A stretch of DNA of 64,000 bases from Bradyrhizobium ivorense (GTDB taxonomy: Bacteria; Pseudomonadota; Alphaproteobacteria; Rhizobiales; Xanthobacteraceae): contig NZ_CAADFC020000016.1 in assembly GCF_900696085.1 (NCBI RefSeq), forward strand, positions 1,054,001 to 1,118,000, in the 5' to 3' direction. The notes under the pieces were generated by a model. That model saw nothing but the letters and a program-made list of their open reading frames with translations, did not search any database and was not told where the DNA came from. Of this stretch, positions 58,211 to 64,000 are shown piece after piece. How positions within the stretch are numbered: the stretch's first letter is position 1; each line of letters opens with the position of its first letter. Made by a program: the position numbers and the translations under genes.

Positions 58211-61200
58211 ATGAATTCGCGCGTATCGTGGAGTGTTGACGGCATCGATCCCTCCGTCCGCGAAAGGGCCGAGGCGGCGGCGCGGCGCGCCGGCATGTCG
58301 CTGAACGACTGGCTCAATTCCACCGTCGGCGAGCCGAGCCCGCCGGATTATCGCGCCATTCACGAGCAGCGGCAGCCGATGCAAAGCCGGGAGAGCCGCG
58401 AGGTTGCCGACATCCATCAGCGGCTCGACGCCATCACCCGCCAGATCGAGCAGATCGCAAAACCGATGTCGCGCGGCGAAGCCGTGCGCGCCGAGGTGCC
58501 GCGCGGCCAGCCCGCCGTGGCTCGCCAGCTCAACGACGCCATTTCGCGCCTCGATGCGCGGCTGTCGCAGATCTCCAGGCCGCAGGCGGTGCCGCAACCG
58601 CAGGCGGTGCGGGAGCCGCAGCCCCAGTTGATCCGCGAGCAGCAGCAACAGCCGCAATCGATCCGCGAGCCGCAGATCCAGGAACGGCTCCAACACGAGC
58701 GCCTGCTGCAGGAGCGGCAGCGTCAGGCCGAGGCGGTCGAACGCGCCGCCGCGCAGGTCTATCGCGCCTCGCCGCCGCTCAGCCCGGCATCGTTCGATTC
58801 CGCGATCGCGGAGATCGCCGCGCGCCAGAACGAGCTCGACGGCCCCGCGCCGCGGCAGATGCCGCCGCGCAACGCGCCGCCGATGGCTCCATCAGCTCCG
58901 CCGATGGGCGCCTATGCGCCGCCCCCCGCCCCCGCAGGTCCGGACTTCTCCGCGCTCGAGCAGCATTTGCTCAAGATCACGAGCCAGATCGAGGCACTGC
59001 AGCGGCCCGACCATCTCGAGCAATCGATCGCCGCCTTCCGCAGCGAGCTTGCCGACATCCGCCAGGCCATCACCGAGGCGATGCCGCGCCGGGCGATCGA
59101 ATCGATCGAGAACGAGATCCGCTCGTTGCATCGTCGGATCGACGAGATCCGCCAGGACGGCAGCAACGGCCACGGCCAGGTGATCGCCGGCATCGAGCGC
59201 GCGCTCTCCGAGATTCGCGAAGCGCTGCGCACGCTGACCCCGGCCGAGCAGCTCACCGGCTACGACGAGGCGATCCGCAATCTCGGCGCCAAGCTCGACA
59301 TGATCCTGCGCGCCAACGACGATCCGTCGACGGTGCATCAGCTCGAGGGCGCGATCGCGGCGCTGCGCGCCATCGTCTCCAACGTCGCCTCCAACGACGC
59401 GCTGCTGCGGCTCTCCGAGGACGTGCACGCGCTGTCGGCCAAGGTCGACCAGCTGTCGCAGTTCTCGCGCACCGACACCGCGAGCGACGCCTTCGGCGTG
59501 CTGGAGCAGCGCATTGCCGCGCTGACCTCGACGATGGAAACCCGCCAGGTCCCCGGCGGCTACGACAATTCAGAGGCGATCGAAGCCGCGGTGCGCGCGC
59601 TCTCCGAGCGGATCGACCGCCTGCAGGTCGGCAATGACAGCTCCTCGGCGTTCACCCATCTCGAACAGCGCGTCGCCTACCTGCTCGAGCGCCTCGAGGC
59701 GACCGACCAGCGCACCGGCAATCTCGGCCGGGTCGAGGAAGCGCTGCATGACATCATGCGGCATCTCGAGGCCCAGCACGCCCATATCGCCTCGCTCGCC
59801 GACGCCACCCGCAACTTCAACGGCGCCTCGCCGCAGCCGATGATGGACCCCGGCATCGTCGACATGGTGAAGCGCGAGCTGTCCGACATCCGCTTCAGCC
59901 AGTCGGAAACCGATCGCCGCACCCAGGATTCGCTGGAGACCGTGCACAACACGCTCGGCCATGTCGTCGACCGGCTGGCGATGATCGAGAACGATCTGCG
60001 CACCGTCCGCACCGCGCCGCCGCCGGCCGCACCGCCGCCCACCGAAGCGCGGATGGAGATGCCGCGCGCGCCGATGCGAGAGCCGGTCGCGCAGCCCCAA
60101 GCTGATCCGTACAAGGCCGATCAATACAGGCCCGACCCGTACAAGCCCGAACTGCCGAATCCTGCGCTGGCGCAGGAGCACTTCATGTCGGCGCCGCGCG
60201 AATTCCATGCGGCGCCGCCGGCTGCTGCCGCTCCCCCGCCGCCGCTGCCGCCGCGCGCCATCAGCGAAATCCTCGAGCCGCATACCGCGCCGGCTCGCGC
60301 GACGCTGGCGCCGGAACTGCCGCCGGATCATCCTCTCGAGCCGGGCACCCGTCCCGCCGGCCGCATGTCGTCGCCGTCGGAGCGGATCGCCGCGTCCGAG
60401 AGCGCGATCAGCGACCTTCCCGCCGGCAAGAAGGAGCCGGTCTCGACCTCGAGCTTCATCGCCGCCGCGCGCCGCGCCGCGCAGGCCGCCGCCGCGCAGC
60501 CGGTCAACGAAAAGGCCGCGCGCGCCGCCAGCAAGGCTGCGGCCAAGGCCAAGGAGAAGGCCGACAAGGCCGCGAAGGCCGCCGCCGTCAAGGCCGGCGC
60601 GCCCGAGCGCGAGCCTTCGACCATCACCTCAAAGATCCGTTCGCTGCTGGTCGGCGCGAGCGTGGTCGTGATCCTGCTCGGCACCGCCAAGCTGGCGATG
60701 AACCTGCTCGACACCAGCAGCGCCCCGCAGATGCCGGCGATGGAAAGCGAGCCCGCCGCGGCTCCGCCGCAGTTGCCTTCCGATCATTCCGCGACGCCGG
60801 CGCCGCCCGCAGCCACACCCGGGCCGTCGATGACCTCGCCGACCCCGCTCGGCCGCCAGTCCAACAACACGCCCGCGCCGAACACGCTCGACAGCGCGCA
60901 GGTGGCGATCCCGGCAGCGGCGGCAGCCATGCCGGCGGTTGCACCGATGCCGGCCGCCGCTCCCGCGGCAGCAGCGCCGATCAGTGGCAATGACGTCACC
61001 GGCTCGATCGCAGCGGCACCGCTGGCGCCGCCGCTTGGCGGCAAGCTCGCGACGATCCAGATTCCCGCCGGCGAGAAGCTGCCGGATGCGATCGGCGGTC
61101 CGGCGCTGCGCACCGCCGCGCTGAAGGGCGACGCCACCGCGGCCTACGAGGTCGGCATCCGCTTTGCCGAGGGCAAGGGCGTGACCGCCAATCTCGACGA

Positions 61201-61789
61201 AGCCGCCAAATGGTATGGCCGTGCCGCGCAAGCGGGCGTGGTGCCCGCGATGTTCCGGCTCGGCACCTTCTACGAGAAGGGCCTCAGCGTGAAGCGCGAC
61301 TTCGACGTGGCGCGCCGCTACTACGTGCAGGCCGCCGAGCGCGGCAATGCCAAGGCGATGCATAACCTCGCCGTGCTCGACGCCGATGGCGGGGGCAAGG
61401 GCGCCGACTACAAGAGCGCGGCGCAGTGGTTCCGCAAGGCCGCCGACCGCGGCGTCGCCGACAGCCAGGTCAATCTCGGCATTCTCTACGCCCGCGGCAT
61501 CGGGGTCGAACAGAACCTCGCCGAGTCCTTCAAGTGGTTCAGCCTCGCGGCGGCGCAGGGCGATGCCGACGCCGGCCGCAAGCGCGACGACATTGCCAAG
61601 CGGCTCGACCCGCAGTCGCTGGCCGCCGCGAAGCTCGCGATCCAGACCTTCATCGCCGAGCCGCAGCCGAGCGACGCCGTCAACGTGGCGGCCCCGGCCG
61701 GCGGCTGGGACGCGGCCCCGGCGCAGCCCGCAGCCGCCAAACCGCTCAGGCCGGCGACGAAGCGGACCGCCGCCTTGACCGCTCACTAA
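58211..61789 (+). CDS. PodJ-like polar protein: coiled coils, membrane helix, Sel1 repeats
   Basis: A 1192-residue protein. The short N-terminal motif SWSVDGIDPSVRERAEAAAR is characteristic of the alphaproteobacterial PodJ-like group. Long coiled coils with proline/glutamine-rich linkers occupy ~50-640, a Pro/Ala-rich stretch ~640-780, a Lys/Ala-rich helix ~770-800, and a single membrane helix ~810-835 (LLVGASVVVILLGTAKLA). A periplasmic part with about four Sel1 repeats follows (~970-1125: AAYEVGIRFAEGKGVTANLD, AMFRLGTFYEKG). PodJ organises the new cell pole; the polar role is by analogy. Monocistronic. Confidence 0.85.
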   Translation: MNSRVSWSVDGIDPSVRERAEAAARRAGMSLNDWLNSTVGEPSPPDYRAIHEQRQPMQSRESREVADIHQRLDAITRQIEQIAKPMSRGEAVRAEVPRGQPAVARQLNDAISRLDARLSQISRPQAVPQPQAVREPQPQLIREQQQQPQSIREPQIQERLQHERLLQERQRQAEAVERAAAQVYRASPPLSPASFDSAIAEIAARQNELDGPAPRQMPPRNAPPMAPSAPPMGAYAPPPAPAGPDFSALEQHLLKITSQIEALQRPDHLEQSIAAFRSELADIRQAITEAMPRRAIESIENEIRSLHRRIDEIRQDGSNGHGQVIAGIERALSEIREALRTLTPAEQLTGYDEAIRNLGAKLDMILRANDDPSTVHQLEGAIAALRAIVSNVASNDALLRLSEDVHALSAKVDQLSQFSRTDTASDAFGVLEQRIAALTSTMETRQVPGGYDNSEAIEAAVRALSERIDRLQVGNDSSSAFTHLEQRVAYLLERLEATDQRTGNLGRVEEALHDIMRHLEAQHAHIASLADATRNFNGASPQPMMDPGIVDMVKRELSDIRFSQSETDRRTQDSLETVHNTLGHVVDRLAMIENDLRTVRTAPPPAAPPPTEARMEMPRAPMREPVAQPQADPYKADQYRPDPYKPELPNPALAQEHFMSAPREFHAAPPAAAAPPPPLPPRAISEILEPHTAPARATLAPELPPDHPLEPGTRPAGRMSSPSERIAASESAISDLPAGKKEPVSTSSFIAAARRAAQAAAAQPVNEKAARAASKAAAKAKEKADKAAKAAAVKAGAPEREPSTITSKIRSLLVGASVVVILLGTAKLAMNLLDTSSAPQMPAMESEPAAAPPQLPSDHSATPAPPAATPGPSMTSPTPLGRQSNNTPAPNTLDSAQVAIPAAAAAMPAVAPMPAAAPAAAAPISGNDVTGSIAAAPLAPPLGGKLATIQIPAGEKLPDAIGGPALRTAALKGDATAAYEVGIRFAEGKGVTANLDEAAKWYGRAAQAGVVPAMFRLGTFYEKGLSVKRDFDVARRYYVQAAERGNAKAMHNLAVLDADGGGKGADYKSAAQWFRKAADRGVADSQVNLGILYARGIGVEQNLAESFKWFSLAAAQGDADAGRKRDDIAKRLDPQSLAAAKLAIQTFIAEPQPSDAVNVAAPAGGWDAAPAQPAAAKPLRPATKRTAALTAH

Positions 61790-61889
61790 GTTGAAACGAG
61801 GGCGCCCCCTCGCGGGCGTCGCCGTCCTATCCCTCCGGGCTGCAGCCGTGTAGATAAGCGCGACGTGGCTTTGTGCCGGAGGATCGGGC

Positions 61890-62741
61890 TTGTCTGCCGA
61901 TGATCGTCAGGAGGATGGTACGGACGTGCATCGTTCGTCGCCCACCGGACCGCGGATTGCGCCGCCGCGCCAGCGCCCCTCAGTCTGGGGGCCGCCGCCA
62001 AATCCACCGCCTCGCCAGCCGCCGCCTTTCCCGCCGCAGGCTCCAGCACCGCGCGGCATCTTCCGGCCCTCGATCTGGTCCGTGATCATCTTCGTCCTGC
62101 TGCTGTCGGGTGTGCTGATCCGCGCCTATCGCGACCTGTCGCAGCCCGGCGCCTGGGAGTTCTGGCGCGAGAGCTATATCGCGGCGAGCATGACCTCGGC
62201 CGTGATTTCCAGTGTCGACATCGACGGCTCGGGCCGCGGCCGGCGCGCGCTTGCGATCAGCGGCGAGATCGGCTCGGCCAGCGCGAGCTGGTTCCGCGAC
62301 CGGCTCGATGAGGCGCGCCTGTCGCGCGGCGACGCGGTGCTGCTGTCGTCGCAAGGCGGCTCGCTGAACCAGGCCGCGATCATGGGCGAGGTCATTCGCG
62401 CGCGCGGGCTGGTCACGGCGGTGGGCACCGCCGACGCATCGGGCAGGATTCGTCCCGCCGCATGCGCCAGCGCCTGCGTCCTGATCTATGCCGGCGGCGA
62501 CAAGCGCTATGGCATTGCGGGCTCACGGCTCGGCGTGCATCGTTTCACCTCGAAAGCGCAGATGAGCGATCCGGTCGCCGAGGCGCAGCGCATCCAGGGC
62601 ATGGTACTCGGCTACATGACCAAGATGGGCGTGTCCTCGGAGATCGTCGAGGCGATGTCGCAGACCGCGGACATCCGCTGGTTGAGCGAGAGGCAGGCGC
62701 TCGCGATGAACCTCGTCACCACGCCGGTCAACCGGCGCTGA
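61890..62741 (+). CDS. membrane-anchored ClpP/crotonase-fold protein (COG3904-like)
   Basis: A 283-residue protein: proline-rich N-tail (~20-58), one membrane helix (SIWSVIIFVLLLSGVLIRAY, ~61-80) and a ClpP-fold domain. The domain shows ALAISGEIGS, SSQGGSLNQAAIMGEVIRAR and then CASACVLIYAGG with candidate nucleophile Ser194, and RLGVHRF with candidate His217. These match the serine and histidine of ClpP-type peptidases, although catalysis is untested for this family. TTG start at 61890 is supported by GGAGG seven bases upstream. Follows the PodJ-like gene after 100 bp. Confidence 0.85.
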   Translation: MSADDRQEDGTDVHRSSPTGPRIAPPRQRPSVWGPPPNPPPRQPPPFPPQAPAPRGIFRPSIWSVIIFVLLLSGVLIRAYRDLSQPGAWEFWRESYIAASMTSAVISSVDIDGSGRGRRALAISGEIGSASASWFRDRLDEARLSRGDAVLLSSQGGSLNQAAIMGEVIRARGLVTAVGTADASGRIRPAACASACVLIYAGGDKRYGIAGSRLGVHRFTSKAQMSDPVAEAQRIQGMVLGYMTKMGVSSEIVEAMSQTADIRWLSERQALAMNLVTTPVNRR

Positions 62742-62743
62742 GC

Positions 62744-62850
62744 TAGAGCGTTTTCCAGCGAAGGGGATACCGGTTCGCGTGAAGAAAACGCGTCAAAACA
62801 AAAATCTGGAGCGCCATTCCGATTCCATCGGAACGGAAATAGCTCCGGGC
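62744..62850. repeat. dispersed repeat (gagcgttttccagcg / gtgaagaaaacgcgtc family)
   Basis: TAGAGCGTTTTCCAGCGAA...TTCGCGTGAAGAAAACGC pairs as a stem, followed by CAAAACAAAAATCTGGAGCG and a second hairpin TTCCGATTCCATCGGAA. This is the classic Rhizobiales intergenic element. It begins two bases after the upstream stop codon. The remaining 62851-63107 holds nothing recognisable. Confidence 0.9.
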
Positions 62851-63107
62851 GCGTCTGTCATTAATCTGAATCATCAACCACCTCCGCAAGCACGCCGGCA
62901 ACATGCGGCAAAAAAGCCCCATGAGGCGGATTCTTTAGTCCCGCCTCCCGCCGATTTCAGTTATGCAGGGATGCGGCAATCGACCCGCGTTCGCCTGCTT
63001 CTTGCGCGCCGACCGGATCGTTCTGCCGGAGAATGCCCGGAACGACACCACGCCCGTGATGCGGCCTTGCGCCCAGCCTCGCGCGCGAACCGACAGAAGC
63101 GACGCGC

Positions 63108-64000
63108 GTGCAGCTCTATCTCCCGATCGCCGACATTCCGGTCAATGTCTTCCTCATCCTGGCGATGGGTGCGGCGGTGGGGTTCGTCTCCGGCATGTTC
63201 GGCATCGGCGGCGGCTTTCTGATGACGCCGCTGCTGATCTTCGTCGGGATCGCGCCCGCGGTGGCGGTGGCGTCCGTCGCCAGCCATATCGCGGCTTCGT
63301 CGTTCTCCGGCGCGATCTCCTATTGGCGCAGACGCGCGATCGATCCCTTGCTGGCGACGGTGCTGCTGGTCGGCGGCACGCTCGGCACCGCGATGGGGGT
63401 GTGGACCTTCACCTTCCTGCGCTCGCTCGGCCAGCTCGATCTGATGATCGCGCTGTCCTACGTCATCCTGCTGACCACCGTCGGCGGGCTGATGTTCTGG
63501 GAAGGCCTGCGCGCGATGCTGCGGATCCGCCGCGGCGGCGCGGTGACGCTGCGCAAGCCCGGCAGCCATGGCTGGGTCCACGGCCTGCCGCTGAAGCTGC
63601 GCTTCAAGCGCTCCAAGATCTATCTCTCGGTGATTCCGGTCGTCGTGGTCGGGCTGGTGATCGGCTTCATCGGCGCCATCATGGGCATCGGCGGCGGCTT
63701 CATCCTGGTGCCGCTGATGATCTATCTGCTGCGGGTACCGACCTCGACCGTGATCGGCACCTCGATGGTGCTCACCCTCGTCACCATGACGTTCGCGACC
63801 TTGCTGCATGCGGTGACCAATCATCTGGTCGACGCGGTGCTGGCGCTGATCCTGATGGTCGGCGGCGTCACCGGCGCGCAGTTCGGCGCCCGCGCCGGCC
63901 AGAAGATCCGCGGCGAGCATTTGCGGCTGCTGCTCGGCCTTCTGGTGCTCGCGGTCGGCATCCGCTTCGCGGTCGAACTGGTGATCCGGCCGCAGGACCT
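63108..64000 (+). CDS. TauE/SafE-family permease (cut off at the right edge)
   Basis: The first 297 codons of a membrane permease. Two homologous halves each have the family glycine motif: GFVSGMFGIGGGFLMTPLLI (~25-44) and GFIGAIMGIGGGFILVPLMI (~186-205). A basic loop (~135-170) joins them. TauE/SafE proteins export sulfite, sulfoacetate or other organic sulfonates; the substrate here is unknown. GTG start at 63108 is the best fit to the family, but no strong ribosome-binding site is visible. The C-terminus lies beyond the window. Confidence 0.9.
   Translation, partial: MQLYLPIADIPVNVFLILAMGAAVGFVSGMFGIGGGFLMTPLLIFVGIAPAVAVASVASHIAASSFSGAISYWRRRAIDPLLATVLLVGGTLGTAMGVWTFTFLRSLGQLDLMIALSYVILLTTVGGLMFWEGLRAMLRIRRGGAVTLRKPGSHGWVHGLPLKLRFKRSKIYLSVIPVVVVGLVIGFIGAIMGIGGGFILVPLMIYLLRVPTSTVIGTSMVLTLVTMTFATLLHAVTNHLVDAVLALILMVGGVTGAQFGARAGQKIRGEHLRLLLGLLVLAVGIRFAVELVIRPQD

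Overview
The window is chromosomal DNA from a GC-rich alphaproteobacterium, almost certainly Bradyrhizobium or a close relative. The evidence is the gene content and order (cox cluster, separate F0 ATP synthase operon, ALAS-type hemA, IalB, plant-type glutamate-cysteine ligase), protein sequences that read like Bradyrhizobium orthologues, and dense palindromic intergenic repeats of the kinds found in that group. Most of the window is conserved housekeeping sequence, with two accessory-looking stretches: about 3.4-5.8 kb and about 28.1-35.1 kb.

Layout. 0-3 kb: membrane protein, zinc-finger UBP protein, and a cNMP-domain flavoprotein related to thioredoxin reductase. 3.3-5.8 kb: tRNA-Thr(GGT) followed by two genes of lower GC (a Tlde1/DUF2778-like protein and a secreted beta-lactamase-fold hydrolase). 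5.9-12.7 kb: small membrane protein, HTH-like protein, outer membrane beta-barrel, chemoreceptor, metallo-beta-lactamase-fold hydrolase and hemA. 12.8-19.1 kb: a CrbS/MxtR-like transporter-kinase hybrid, a CrbR/ErdR-like response regulator, and an MFS carrier. 19.2-20.9 kb: YjbQ, a secreted coiled-coil protein and a DsbA-fold isomerase. 21-23.8 kb: the F0 operon atpI-atpB-atpE-atpF'-atpF. 23.9-28.1 kb: secreted protein, GNAT acetyltransferase, M16 protease and thrC.

28.5-35.1 kb: an ATP-grasp-like Cj0069-family gene, then a five-gene chromate-type module (rhodanese-ChrB, ChrA, PepSY, OB-like, DUF1259) bracketed by two ~260-bp imperfect direct repeats, then a RibD-C reductase. 35.1-41.8 kb, minus strand: the aa3-type cytochrome oxidase cluster coxB-ctaD-cyoE-coxF-ctaG-coxC-DUF983-SURF1. 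42.2-47.2 kb: IalB, TldD, signal peptidase I, a YjbR protein, a nucleotidyltransferase-fold protein and a PAN-domain protein.

47.4-50.1 kb is a thiol unit: gshA and a MarR regulator, with a beta-class GST divergent. The shared promoter region carries two identical-architecture operators. 51.2-57.8 kb is a beta-oxidation operon (NTF2-like protein, acyl-CoA dehydrogenase, thiolase, FadB-like protein) divergent from a PadR regulator, with overlapping promoters and palindromes between them. 58.2-64 kb: a PodJ-like Sel1 protein with a CtrA-like box upstream, a membrane-anchored ClpP-fold protein, and a TauE/SafE permease cut off by the right edge.

The most interesting signals are the repeat-bracketed chromate module, the operator layouts at the MarR/GST and PadR/fad intergenic regions, a tandem-repeat hairpin between atpE and atpF', and a small gene whose C-terminus is encoded by a dispersed repeat. 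No CRISPR array, intact insertion sequence, integrase or phage gene was seen.
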